Assembly (NCBI GenBank): GCA_035913415.1
Contig: JAMIIV010000019.1
Coordinates: 29,467 to 93,466 of the forward strand
Direction: 5' to 3'
Length of the DNA stretch: 64,000 nucleotides
DNA from: UBA5070 sp035913415
GTDB taxonomy: Bacteria > Fibrobacterota > Fibrobacteria > UBA5070
Shown here: in pieces, positions 44,835-53,380 of the stretch
Layout of the letters: every line of letters begins with the position of its first letter
How positions within the stretch are numbered: the first letter of the stretch is position 1
Translations under genes and position numbers: made by a program
The notes under the pieces: generated by a model
Database searches by the model: none
What the model saw: the letters and a program-made list of their open reading frames with translations, nothing else
What the model was told of the DNA's origin: nothing

Positions 44835-45838
44835 GTCCCATCCCGCTGTTTCCCCGGCCTCTCCTGGTCGAACGCCCTTGGGGAGGGACCTCCCTGTCCC
44901 GCTGGGGTCGCGATGTCGCCCCCGACGCCCGTTGCGGCGAATCGTGGGATCTCGGCACCGTGGCGGGCTGTGATTCCGTCCTGGTCGACTCCCCTTTCGA
45001 GCGTCTGTCGGATGCCGCCGCCGCGCTGGATGGCGCGTGGCTGGGATGCGCCGAAGGCGCCTTTCCGCTGCTGGTGAAGTTGATCGATGCCCGCGAAACC
45101 CTCTCCGTGCAGGTCCATCCGTCCTCCAGCGGCCCGGGCTGGGCCCCCAAGAACGAATGCTGGCTGGTCCTGGAAGCCCAGGAGGGTGCGTTCCTGTACG
45201 CAGGCACCACCACGGATATTCCCGCCGACCTCCTCGTGCAGCGGCTGAACGCCGGTGATCTCGAGGTGCTCCAACGCATCCCCGTGGTCGCCGGCGATGT
45301 GGTCGTGATCCCCGCGGGCACCATCCACGCCATCACCGGGGGATTGCTGGTCGCCGAGATCCAGCAGTGCAGCGACACCACCTACCGCGTCTACGACTGG
45401 GGCCGCGTGGGGCTGGACGGCCACCCCCGCCAGTTGCACTTGACAGAATCCGTCGCAAGCCTCGATCCCCGGCCGCGTTCCGACCTCAAGCCCCAACCCG
45501 TCTCCGTGGCGCCCGGTCGGGAACTGCTGTGCGCCACCCCCTGGTTCGCCCTCGAGCGGATCCAGCCGACAAATCCCGTCCACCTGGTCGCCCGGGAGGG
45601 GTTCCAGATCCTGCAGGTTCTGGATGGACAGGGCACCCTGGGCTGGGATGGCGGACGCCGTGTGCTGTCCCGCGGCGCCTGCGTCCTGCTTCCTTCCCGC
45701 CTGGAAACCGTCCTCGAAGGGGCAACCTGGCTGCGCAGCTTCGTCCCCGACTACGCCACCGAAATCGAAGCCCCGGTATTGGCGGCCGGAGGGACCTCCG
45801 AGCGCGCCCGATCCCTCACGGCCGGCACCTTCGACTGA
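44831..45838 (+). CDS. manA: class I mannose-6-phosphate isomerase
   Basis: 335 residues. It interconverts mannose-6-phosphate and fructose-6-phosphate. The zinc ligands are in SVQVHPSS (Gln, His), KNECWLVL (Glu) and IPAGTIHAITGG (His), with the family opening RPLLVERPWGGTSL. The small size fits the short Firmicutes/FCB type rather than E. coli ManA. The last 100 residues form the second cupin. It is translationally coupled to the STAS gene and followed after five bases by a Nudix gene. Confidence 0.9.
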   Translation: MSPIPLFPRPLLVERPWGGTSLSRWGRDVAPDARCGESWDLGTVAGCDSVLVDSPFERLSDAAAALDGAWLGCAEGAFPLLVKLIDARETLSVQVHPSSSGPGWAPKNECWLVLEAQEGAFLYAGTTTDIPADLLVQRLNAGDLEVLQRIPVVAGDVVVIPAGTIHAITGGLLVAEIQQCSDTTYRVYDWGRVGLDGHPRQLHLTESVASLDPRPRSDLKPQPVSVAPGRELLCATPWFALERIQPTNPVHLVAREGFQILQVLDGQGTLGWDGGRRVLSRGACVLLPSRLETVLEGATWLRSFVPDYATEIEAPVLAAGGTSERARSLTAGTFD

Positions 45839-45843
45839 TCTCC

Positions 45844-46374
45844 ATGGCAGCCTCCGAACTGCTGGACATCCTCGACGAAAACGACCAGGTGATCGGGCCT
45901 CGCCCGCGTGGGGAAGTCCACACCCGGGGATTGGCGCACCGCGCGGTACACGTCCTGGTCCGCGACCGTGTCGGTCGCCTGCTGTTGCAGTTGCGCGCCG
46001 CCACCAAAGACACGGCCCCCGGCAAATGGGACACTTCGGTGGGCGGACACGTCACGTCCGGAGACACCCCGCTCGATTCGGCTTTGCGGGAAGCCCGCGA
46101 GGAATTGGGAATCGCGCTGGCCCCCACCGACCTGTCGCCCCTCCCTTCCCATCGGGTGGATCTCCCCCTCGACCGCGAAAGGGTTTCCAATTGGGAGACC
46201 GTGTACGAAGGGCCGTTCGACCCCGACCCTTCGGAAGTCGCAGACATCGGCTGGTTCGACATCGCCCAGATTCGGGCGCTTCTGGCCGCAGACGCCTGTA
46301 CCCCGCATTTTCGTACCCAGTGGGATGTTTGGCTGCAGGCACACATGGGCGGAGCGCGCGAAGGCGCTCTCTAG
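45844..46374 (+). CDS. Nudix hydrolase, IDI/YfcD-like
   Basis: 176 residues. The Nudix box is GHVTSGDTPLDSALREAREELGI, here cited by its ends: it keeps REAREELG, but the upstream acidic position is Asp rather than Glu. The opening ELLDILDENDQVIG followed by RAVHVLVRDRVGRLLLQLRA is typical of the subgroup that resembles isopentenyl-diphosphate isomerase, whose members hydrolyse unidentified nucleoside diphosphates. It follows the ManA gene by five bases. Confidence 0.88.
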   Translation: MAASELLDILDENDQVIGPRPRGEVHTRGLAHRAVHVLVRDRVGRLLLQLRAATKDTAPGKWDTSVGGHVTSGDTPLDSALREAREELGIALAPTDLSPLPSHRVDLPLDRERVSNWETVYEGPFDPDPSEVADIGWFDIAQIRALLAADACTPHFRTQWDVWLQAHMGGAREGAL

Positions 46375-46399
46375 AAATTCGCCCCCCCCTTGGCACGGT

Positions 46400-47560
46400 C
46401 TAGCGGTTGGCCACCCGTCCCCAGCCCAGCCGTTCCCGCAGGTGGTCGGCCAACTCGGCCCCGTTGAGGGCGCTCTGGGCCCGGTTGGGGTAGCCGCCGC
46501 CGCCGTAGCCCACCATCCCCTGCTGGGTCAGGAACAGCTTGGAGAAGGTGCCCACTTTGTACCGTCCACGCACCCATTGGTCGACCGGGATCAAAACCGA
46601 GCGCAGGGCGGCGATTTGATCGTCGTCCAAGGCGGGTACATCGAGCCCCACGATCCACGCCTTGGGCCACTTGCGGTGGATCTCCATCACGAATTCCACG
46701 TAGGCACGGGTCATCGCCCGTTCATCGATTTCTCCGGCCATGCTCTCCACATGCCCCAGCTCGAGCACCACGGCATCCGGGGCGATTTCCGCGGGCTGCG
46801 CGACAGTGCCTTCCTGGAGAGTTCCGCGACGCCAGAACACCGGCAACAGCCCCATGGACTCGCCGGGTTTGCCCGACATCAACGTGCTGCCGGAGACACA
46901 GACACTCGCGAAATCGGCGTTCAGACTCCGCGCCGCTTCCGCGGCAAACGACGAGGTTCCACTCTGGGTTCCAGGGTCGAAGGAAGCGCGCGGGTCGTTG
47001 CCCATCACTCCGTCGCCACAGGTGACCGCACCCCCCAGGTATAGAATGCGACGATGCGCCGCTGGTGGCGCAGGCGCGATGGCACCAAGCACGGCGACGG
47101 CGCCCAAGACCACCCGACCACACAAGGCTTCGGTGCGTTTGGCGAGCCGGACCACATGGGGCCCTGGGCGCAACGAATCCAGCGTCAGCCAGGGCTCGGC
47201 GTTGGACACCACATGGTCGATCGTGTCACGACCATCGACGACGGCTTCCAGGACGTTCTCCTGGCATTCCTCCCAACGGCTGTCTTCCAGGCCCAGGACC
47301 TGAATCCGCACGGCGGTTCCCTGGAAAGCCAAGCTGGCCGAGCTTGCGCTCCACTCCAGGATGGCTCCTTTACCGGCTTCGCGGTGGGACAACAGGCCCA
47401 AACGCCATTCGACCGCGTCCGGACCGATCTCCCTCCATGTTTCCACGGCAGGGACAGCCGTCGAAGACCGGACCGCAGGAGCGGATCCAGAACAACTGGA
47501 CAACAAAAGACTTACGACACCCCCGAGAAGGGTGACTGAAAGCGCGCGCATGAGACCCAT
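46400..47560 (-). CDS. CE2-like carbohydrate esterase lipoprotein with degenerate active site
   Basis: 386 residues. A lipoprotein signal peptide ends in LLLSSC with the lipid-anchor Cys at 23. The layout is that of CE2 acetyl-esterases: an N-terminal jelly-roll domain (EWSASSASLAFQGTAVRI) then an SGNH hydrolase domain. But the nucleophile block reads LGGAVTCGDG where CE2 enzymes have GDSxTxGxG, so Ser is Ala178, and near the C-terminus the expected HPN reads YPN, losing the catalytic His. It may be a binding protein rather than an enzyme. The ATG at 47560 has a GGGGAGG about nine bases upstream and its own sigma-70-like promoter. It is conceivably linked to polysaccharide binding at the cell surface. 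Confidence 0.8.
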   Translation of the reverse strand: MGLMRALSVTLLGGVVSLLLSSCSGSAPAVRSSTAVPAVETWREIGPDAVEWRLGLLSHREAGKGAILEWSASSASLAFQGTAVRIQVLGLEDSRWEECQENVLEAVVDGRDTIDHVVSNAEPWLTLDSLRPGPHVVRLAKRTEALCGRVVLGAVAVLGAIAPAPPAAHRRILYLGGAVTCGDGVMGNDPRASFDPGTQSGTSSFAAEAARSLNADFASVCVSGSTLMSGKPGESMGLLPVFWRRGTLQEGTVAQPAEIAPDAVVLELGHVESMAGEIDERAMTRAYVEFVMEIHRKWPKAWIVGLDVPALDDDQIAALRSVLIPVDQWVRGRYKVGTFSKLFLTQQGMVGYGGGGYPNRAQSALNGAELADHLRERLGWGRVANR

Positions 47561-47605
47561 CGTGACTCGCCTCCCCGATTGCCTGTGCCGCGCAGGGATG
47601 AAGGG

Positions 47606-47634
47606 AGTATACCGCTCGGTCGCAGCGAACACAA
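47606..47634 (-). promoter_or_regulatory. sigma-70-type promoter of the CE2-like lipoprotein gene
   Basis: On the minus strand TTGTGT and TATACT are separated by exactly 17 bases, about 45 bases before the ATG. Confidence 0.7.
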
Positions 47635-47716
47635 ACCATTCTTGGCAAGACTGAACTCTTGGGAATCACGGAGAACGCCGCTCGCGTTCAACGCCCCGGT
47701 GGCCCCACCGTCCAAC

Positions 47717-48712
47717 TCAGCCCAAAGCGCTCCCCTGTCGGGTTCCGCGCAGCCGCAGAACCGATTCCAGGGCATTCAACGATGCCCACTTCGAGGCGCA
47801 CCAAGGCGGGGCCAGGAGGAGGTCTTCCGAACAGGTGCCAGTCAGGCGATGGAACACCACGTCAGGTGGCGTTCGCTCGACCAGATCCGCCGTCCAGTCG
47901 GCGTAGTCGGCAAGCGAGAGGGCCTGAATCTCGCCGTTGCGCCACTGCCGCGCCATCATGCTGCCTCGCACCACATGGAGGGGGTGAATCTTCAATCCCT
48001 CGGATCCTTCCCCGACCACTTGGGCATGGGTCTGCAGCGCCTCGTCGCGGCCCTCGCCGGGCAGTCCGAGGATCAGGTGGGTGCAGACCTTCAAACCCAG
48101 ACGGCGGGCCTGGCGATGCGCCAGAAACCACTCTTCGGCCCCATGGCCGCGATTGACACGCTCGAGGGTCCGATCGAAGATCGATTGCAGCCCCAACTCG
48201 AGCCAGACCTCCAAACCGCGATCCTGCAACCGGGCCAGAAGGTCCAGAACCCCGTCGGGCAGACAATCGGGCCGGGTGCCGATGGACAACCCCACCACCC
48301 CCGGCATCGCCAAGGAGCGCTCCCACAGACCTTCGAGGATCTCGAGCTTCTCGTAGGTGTTCGTGTAGGCCTGGAAATAGGCAAGACTCAGGCGTGCCCC
48401 CGTGCGCTGGGCCACAACCTCCTGCCCCCGGCGGATTTGATCTTCCAAAGGTGCGCGCAGGCGGCTTCCGGGCGCGAACGTCTCGTTGTTGCAGAAGGTG
48501 CACCCACCTTTGCCCAGGGTTCCATCGCGATTGGGGCAGGTGAATCCGATGTCCAAAGCGACCTTGTGGACGCGTTGCCCGAACCTCCGTTTGAGATCCT
48601 GCCCGAGGGTCAGGACCAGATCGGCGAGACTGGCTCCCCCGACAGCCTTCGGGCCATGCGGGGGCGTGGGACTGGAGAGGGAAACCTCCCGGCCACGGTC
48701 GAAGACGTCCAG
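47717..48712 (-). CDS. TIGR01212-family radical SAM protein (YhcC-like)
   Basis: About 331 residues. The iron-sulfur motif is in the form CPNRDGTLGKGGCTFC, the family hallmark, followed by YFQAYTNTYEKLE, LSIGTRPDCLP and LELGLQSIFDRTLERVNRG. It is a radical SAM enzyme of unknown reaction, often suggested to act on RNA. No ATG, GTG or TTG lies in frame between deep inside ptsP and the core domain. A GGAGG eight bases before a CTG at 48712, just past the ptsP stop, makes CTG the best start, and the exact N-terminus is uncertain. It is last in the mlaC-ptsP run. Confidence 0.87.
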   Translation of the reverse strand: MDVFDRGREVSLSSPTPPHGPKAVGGASLADLVLTLGQDLKRRFGQRVHKVALDIGFTCPNRDGTLGKGGCTFCNNETFAPGSRLRAPLEDQIRRGQEVVAQRTGARLSLAYFQAYTNTYEKLEILEGLWERSLAMPGVVGLSIGTRPDCLPDGVLDLLARLQDRGLEVWLELGLQSIFDRTLERVNRGHGAEEWFLAHRQARRLGLKVCTHLILGLPGEGRDEALQTHAQVVGEGSEGLKIHPLHVVRGSMMARQWRNGEIQALSLADYADWTADLVERTPPDVVFHRLTGTCSEDLLLAPPWCASKWASLNALESVLRLRGTRQGSALG

Positions 48713-48716
48713 GATC

Positions 48717-51086
48717 TCAACCTCCGCCGGACAACAGACGATCGGCGTTCTCGGGAAGCCGCAGGCGCTGGTGCAGGTAGCGGTTGACCTCGGCGGCCGT
48801 GGCCAGACGTCGAGCGCCCCCGGCGATCTCCTTGACCTCTTGCAGGGTGTACCCACGCAGGAGAACCTTGGTCCGCGGGATGTAGCGACTGTCCATGGAC
48901 AGGATGTCGATCTGGATCCCCGCCAGGAACAACGCGCAAGCGGGGTCGGCAGCCATCTCGCCGCAGACGGAGACCTGCAAACCCGCCTTGGTCGATTCCC
49001 ATGCCAGGCGCGACAGCATGGACAACAACGCCGGGTGGTAGTTGGAGGCCAGCGAGGCGACTTTGCGGTTGCCGCGATCGGCGGCCACGGTGTACTGCAA
49101 CAGGTCGTTGGTGCCCACGGACAGGAAGTCGACCAGGTGGGCCAGGTGAGGCACGATTTCCACTGCGGCAGGAACCTCGATCATGGCGCCCACGGCGAGG
49201 TCCTCGTGGAAACTGACGCCTCGGGCCCGCAGTTCGGCGCGGGCCAGATCCACCTGGCGCAGGACTTCCTTCATCTCGTCGACTGCCGAGATCATCGGGA
49301 AAAGCATGCGGCCGCGTTTGCCTTCGCAGGCCCGCAACAGCGCCCGCAACTGGGTGCGAAACAGCTCGGGATGGGCCAGCGAAAGCCGGATGGAACGCTG
49401 TCCCAGGAAGGGATTGTCTTCCAGCTCGGCACCAGCACCCTCGGCGCCCTGGAGGAAAGGAGCGATCTTGTCGCCTCCCAGGTCCAGCGTGCGGAAGGTG
49501 ATGGGCAGGTTGGGAGCGTCCTCGAAGGCGCGCAGGTACACCTGCAACTGCTGGGCTTCGGTGGGAGCGTCGCGGCGCATCAGGAAGGGGAATTCGGTGC
49601 GGTACAACCCCACACCGTCGGCGCCGCGCCGGGCGGCCACACCCAACTCGCGCAGAAGTCCCACGTTGGCGCTGACCTGGATGGTCTCGCCCGAGGCCAA
49701 CTGGCAGGGCCCGAGAAGTTCGCGATCGGCACCGACCTCGACACGGGCCTCCTCGATTTCGGCGACCTTGCGGTATTCCTCGAGGACGGCTTTGGTGGGG
49801 TGCACGAAGACGTTGCCCACCACGGCGTCCAACAGGACCTCGCCACCTTCGATGACGTTCAGCACCGCAGGACCAACACCGGTGATGGCCGGAAGGTTCA
49901 GGGCGCGCGACATCAACGAGACGTGGCTGGTGGTGCCGCCCTCGCCGGTGACGAAACCGCGCGCCCCGCGCGAGGCCAGGAGCACCAGATCTCCGGGAGA
50001 CAAAGCCTGGGCGAAAACGATGGAGCGGCGGACGTCGCGGTCGTGGGCGGCGTCTCCCAGGAGCTTGCCCACGAGCATGCGACCAATGTCGGCGAAGTCT
50101 TCGGCGCGTTCGCGCAGGTAGTCCGACCGCGCCTGCCGCATGGTCTCGACCAAGGCCTCGACGGCGTCGTGGATGGCCAGGCAGGACGACAATCCGGATT
50201 CGATCCGCCCGCGGACATCCTTGTGGAAGACCGGGTCGTTGAGCAGCAGGGCCTGGGCGCCGAACACGAACGACAATTCCTGTCCAACCAGTTCGAGCGC
50301 CACCACCTCCGAACGGCGGATGTCCTCAAGGCAGGCTTCGACGGCCCGATCGAAGGAGGCCAGTTCGGATTCCGTCGCGGCGCGCGCCTGCAGCTCGAGG
50401 TCGGAGCGGCGGTGGCGCACACCGTGGCGGAACACGGGACCCAACGCCATGCCGGGGGCGGCGGCGAACCCGCGCAGGACCTGCATCTCGTGGGCGGACA
50501 CGGCGCGGGTGCCGGGCTCGGGGGTGGAGGGATCGTCGAGCAGGCGCAGGCGCTGTTCGCGCCCCGGGGCGCGGTTTTCCAGGGCCTCCAGCAATCGGGC
50601 GCTGTCCACCACGGTGGCCAGTTGCGATGCCAGCGCCACCAGGAGCATTTCGTGTTCGGTGTCCTGGACCTCTTCGCGGACCGAGCGCACCACGAGGACG
50701 CCGTTGCAGCGCCCGCGCGTGACCAGCGGAACACCGAGATACGACAGAAGGTGTTCCTCGTCGATCTCGGAGAAGCGACGGAATCCGGGGGTGCGGGGTC
50801 CGTTGGCGACGTTGAGGCTTTCCATGGTCTGGGCGATCATGCCCGTCAGGCCTTCGCCGAAATCCAGCAACACCTCCCCTTGGTGGGGTCGCGGGTAGGA
50901 CGTTGCGGCCAACCTCAGTCGCGGTCGGTCGGGCTCCACGACATAGAGATGGCACTGGTCGCCGTGGAGATGTTCGGAAACCAGCCGGACCACTTGCTGA
51001 ACGATGTCGCCGAAACCCCGCGCCTCCGACAGGACGCGCGCGAAATCGGAGAGAAGCTCCAGATGCCGGTTGGAGACCGTGGCCAT
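48717..51086 (-). CDS. ptsP: phosphoenolpyruvate--protein phosphotransferase with GAF domain (EI-Ntr)
   Basis: 789 residues. It takes phosphate from PEP and passes it to an NPr-type protein, the first step of the nitrogen-related PTS. N-terminal GAF domain (residues 5-170), then the EI domains: phospho-His388 in GGTTSHVSLMSRALNLPA, and the PEP-binding barrel with RTLDLGGDK, GTNDLLQYT and catalytic Cys708 in SVCGEMA. The GAF domain is the feature that separates EI-Ntr from sugar EI. ptsN and ptsO are not in view. It follows the PfkB kinase gene by 10 bases. Confidence 0.95.
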   Translation of the reverse strand: MATVSNRHLELLSDFARVLSEARGFGDIVQQVVRLVSEHLHGDQCHLYVVEPDRPRLRLAATSYPRPHQGEVLLDFGEGLTGMIAQTMESLNVANGPRTPGFRRFSEIDEEHLLSYLGVPLVTRGRCNGVLVVRSVREEVQDTEHEMLLVALASQLATVVDSARLLEALENRAPGREQRLRLLDDPSTPEPGTRAVSAHEMQVLRGFAAAPGMALGPVFRHGVRHRRSDLELQARAATESELASFDRAVEACLEDIRRSEVVALELVGQELSFVFGAQALLLNDPVFHKDVRGRIESGLSSCLAIHDAVEALVETMRQARSDYLRERAEDFADIGRMLVGKLLGDAAHDRDVRRSIVFAQALSPGDLVLLASRGARGFVTGEGGTTSHVSLMSRALNLPAITGVGPAVLNVIEGGEVLLDAVVGNVFVHPTKAVLEEYRKVAEIEEARVEVGADRELLGPCQLASGETIQVSANVGLLRELGVAARRGADGVGLYRTEFPFLMRRDAPTEAQQLQVYLRAFEDAPNLPITFRTLDLGGDKIAPFLQGAEGAGAELEDNPFLGQRSIRLSLAHPELFRTQLRALLRACEGKRGRMLFPMISAVDEMKEVLRQVDLARAELRARGVSFHEDLAVGAMIEVPAAVEIVPHLAHLVDFLSVGTNDLLQYTVAADRGNRKVASLASNYHPALLSMLSRLAWESTKAGLQVSVCGEMAADPACALFLAGIQIDILSMDSRYIPRTKVLLRGYTLQEVKEIAGGARRLATAAEVNRYLHQRLRLPENADRLLSGGG

Positions 51087-51096
51087 GGCGGACCGG

Positions 51097-52071
51097 TCAG
51101 CCCGTCACGCCAAGACGGTGCCAGCCATCCTGGGGAATCTGCGCGCCCAACACCTGGATCGCTTCGGCGGCGACGCCGGCGGCGAGGTGTCCCGCAGCGG
51201 CCAGATCCAGACCACGATCCAGACCGGCCAGGAACCCGGCGGCCCAGAGGTCGCCGGCGCCGGTGGTATCCACCACGCGCGCCACCGGAACGGCCTGCAC
51301 GATGGCGCGTTTGCCCCCTTGGGCCAACAAGGCGCCGCGGGCACCGAGCTTGACGGCGGCGATGTCGACGTGCTGCGAAATCCACTCCAGCGAAGGCTCC
51401 GGATCCGTGCCCGTGAGGGCCTTGGATTCGTCTTCGTTGGCCAGCAGAATGGAGATGGCCCGGGCTCCGAGCAGTTCGTGCAGGCGCTCGCGGAAAATGC
51501 CCACCACTTCGAAGGAGCCGCAATCGAGGGCCACGGGAATGCCGCGCCGCGCCGCGATGTCCAGAAGGCGATCGAAGAGGGGCGCGTTGAAGAGCAGGTA
51601 CCCTTCGATGTACACGAGGCCCACATCCTCGAAGCGGGATTCGTCGATCTCCCCGGGCCCGAAGGCTGCGGCCGCTCCCAGCGAGGTGAACATGGTGCGT
51701 TGGGCGTCGGGGGTGACACACGACAACACACAACCGTTGTCTTCGGGTCCGCGGACCAAGGCGAGGTCCAACCCGGCGGCCACCAGGGCGGTCTCGAGGC
51801 GATCCCCGCGGGCGTCCGCACCGCGCCGACCCAGGAACCGCGCATGGGTTCCCAGACGGGCCAATCCCACCAACGTGTTGCACGCCGATCCCCCCGGCGC
51901 TTCCGATGCCTGGACAGGCAGACGCGCCAGCAACTCCTTCTGGACTTGAGGATCCACGAGGGTCATGCCGCCTTTGGATCCTCCCGTGGTGGCAAGGAAG
52001 GAATCGTCGACATGGGCGAGAAGATCCATGAGCGCTGCCCCGACGCCCAGGATGTTTTTGTAGTGGCTCAC
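51097..52071 (-). CDS. PfkB-family carbohydrate/nucleoside kinase
   Basis: 324 residues. It phosphorylates a sugar or nucleoside with ATP. The two PfkB signatures are GGSACNTLVGLARLG near residue 50 and DTTGAGDLWAAGFLAGL near residue 265, the latter holding the catalytic Asp. The insertion pattern and SKGGMTLVD near the start resemble adenosine kinase-like members, but the substrate cannot be fixed by eye. The GTG start overlaps the DUF2953-like stop (GTGA). Confidence 0.88.
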   Translation of the reverse strand: MSHYKNILGVGAALMDLLAHVDDSFLATTGGSKGGMTLVDPQVQKELLARLPVQASEAPGGSACNTLVGLARLGTHARFLGRRGADARGDRLETALVAAGLDLALVRGPEDNGCVLSCVTPDAQRTMFTSLGAAAAFGPGEIDESRFEDVGLVYIEGYLLFNAPLFDRLLDIAARRGIPVALDCGSFEVVGIFRERLHELLGARAISILLANEDESKALTGTDPEPSLEWISQHVDIAAVKLGARGALLAQGGKRAIVQAVPVARVVDTTGAGDLWAAGFLAGLDRGLDLAAAGHLAAGVAAEAIQVLGAQIPQDGWHRLGVTG

Positions 52072-52685
52072 AAGCGGGAAGGTAGCAAAGACGGCGTGCG
52101 CCCACGCCCCGAGCGCCACAGTCCGAAGAGGAATCCGGCCACGCTGGAACGCAGGTGCCAGGTGAGGCTTCCCCGCAGGCGGAAACACTCCCAATCGGGC
52201 CGGAACCGCAGGGTTCCCGGGCGCGGAAGGAGCGGTTCGAAGGCCAGGAAGAGCCCCCAGAGACTGGCCAAGGTGGCGGGGTCGACGCCACCCAGATCGA
52301 GCTGGATGCGCCGGGTGGGCATCACGAAAGCGGCCTTCAAGAACCTCAGGAACAACCCCACGATGGTCTTGGCCAGATTTCCCTTCTTTTTGCCCGAAGT
52401 CCGCGCACGGGGAGCCCGGAACTTCTTCCAGGCCCATCGCAACAAACGTCGCAACCAGGGGGGCATCCGTCGCTTGGACTTGGCGGCCCCTTTGCCCTCG
52501 GCTTGCGTGGAGACCGCTTTGGGCTTGGGACGCGGGGACGGCATCAACTCGATCCCCCACAACCGCAAGGACAACTTCCAGGGCGGTGTGGCGGATTCAT
52601 CCCAGCCGATGGCCAAACGCAGCGAGATCGGAAGGAACAGGAAAACGCACCCGGCGACCAGCACCAGGGCGAAAACCACCATCAC
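52068..52685 (-). CDS. DUF2953-like membrane-anchored protein
   Basis: 205 residues. One N-terminal membrane helix (MMVVFALVLVAGCVFLFLPI), a strand-rich segment (LRLAIGWDESATPPWKLSL), a very basic middle (KSKRRMPPWLRRLLRW, APRARTSGKKKGNL), and a C-terminal region with a further helix (LASLWGLFLAFEPLL). The layout recalls DUF2953 proteins, but the match is tentative. It lies three bases after mlaC and overlaps the kinase gene, so it belongs to that operon. Confidence 0.6.
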   Translation of the reverse strand: MMVVFALVLVAGCVFLFLPISLRLAIGWDESATPPWKLSLRLWGIELMPSPRPKPKAVSTQAEGKGAAKSKRRMPPWLRRLLRWAWKKFRAPRARTSGKKKGNLAKTIVGLFLRFLKAAFVMPTRRIQLDLGGVDPATLASLWGLFLAFEPLLPRPGTLRFRPDWECFRLRGSLTWHLRSSVAGFLFGLWRSGRGRTPSLLPSRL

Positions 52686-52688
52686 GAC

Positions 52689-53282
52689 TCAGGCGCCTGC
52701 GTTTTTCCGGATCGAAGCAATCAGGTCCGCGAAGGTCTTCTTGGAACCCTTCCCGAGATACTTGGTGAACTGGTCGCGGTACTTGTCCATCTGCGAGGGC
52801 TTTTCTCCCTGCTTGAGGTCGCAGATGCGCCACTTGCCACCGTCGAGGTAGAGCGTGTAGGTGATGGTCAATTGATCGGCACCGCGATAGACGGTGCTGG
52901 AGACCACGGCGCCCGTCTTGGTGGGTTTACCCACCAGGACGTGTTTGGCGGAGTCGGAGATGTAATCCTGGGGCGACTCGAGGGATTTCTTCAGGAGCAT
53001 GCGGCTGAAATACACGCTGAAGGAGTCTTGGTCGGCCTTGGACTGCTTGGCCCAGGCCTTTCCGAGCGCCCGTTTTCCCAGCTCGGCAAAACCGAACATC
53101 GTGTTCAGTTGGGCCTTGAGGGAGTCGTTGGAGGACAACGATTCCTTGGGGAAGCGGTGCAACATGCCCTGGAACACCCGATCTTCGGCCCGGAAACTGG
53201 TCAGGGCATCAGGGACGACGGGCTTGGCGGCCATGGTCGCGATCGAGGCGACAAGCGTGAGGAGCAGGGGCAGGCGGATCAT
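52689..53282 (-). CDS. mlaC: MlaC/Ttg2D-family phospholipid-binding protein
   Basis: 197 residues with a signal peptide (MIRLPLLLTLVASIATMAAK). The family pattern is clear: LNTMFGFAELGKRALGKAW, DSFSVYFSRMLLKKSLE, SSTVYRGADQLTITYTLYL and KWRICDLKQGEKP. MlaC is the periplasmic carrier that moves phospholipids between outer and inner membranes. The other mla genes are not in the window. The MlaC-like carrier shares an operon with a DUF2953-like protein. Confidence 0.85.
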   Translation of the reverse strand: MIRLPLLLTLVASIATMAAKPVVPDALTSFRAEDRVFQGMLHRFPKESLSSNDSLKAQLNTMFGFAELGKRALGKAWAKQSKADQDSFSVYFSRMLLKKSLESPQDYISDSAKHVLVGKPTKTGAVVSSTVYRGADQLTITYTLYLDGGKWRICDLKQGEKPSQMDKYRDQFTKYLGKGSKKTFADLIASIRKNAGA

Positions 53283-53328
53283 GAGGCAACTCCGATGGAG
53301 GTGGGACGGAAGGGGGCCGTCGGGGAAG

Positions 53329-53334
53329 AACATA
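53329..53334 (-). promoter_or_regulatory. -10-like box TATGTT ahead of mlaC
   Basis: TATGTTC on the minus strand lies about 46 bases before the mlaC ATG and fits the TAnnTT pattern seen elsewhere. No -35 is evident. Confidence 0.3.
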
Positions 53335-53350
53335 CATCGAACACCGGGTC

Positions 53351-53370
53351 CCGCCCTCGTCCGGGGGCGG
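53351..53370 (-). terminator. weak hairpin between tolC-like gene and mlaC
   Basis: Arms CCGCCC and GGGCGG with an 8-base loop lie just past the tolC-like stop. There is no T-tract, so this is a weak terminator candidate. Confidence 0.3.
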
Positions 53371-53380
53371 TCAGGATCCG

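Noticed and set aside
42175..45381. One long minus-strand frame spanning lnt and the region beyond rsmI
   Set aside because: Only its 3' part (lnt) has protein-like content; the rest overlaps rsmI, the STAS gene and the ManA gene in other frames.
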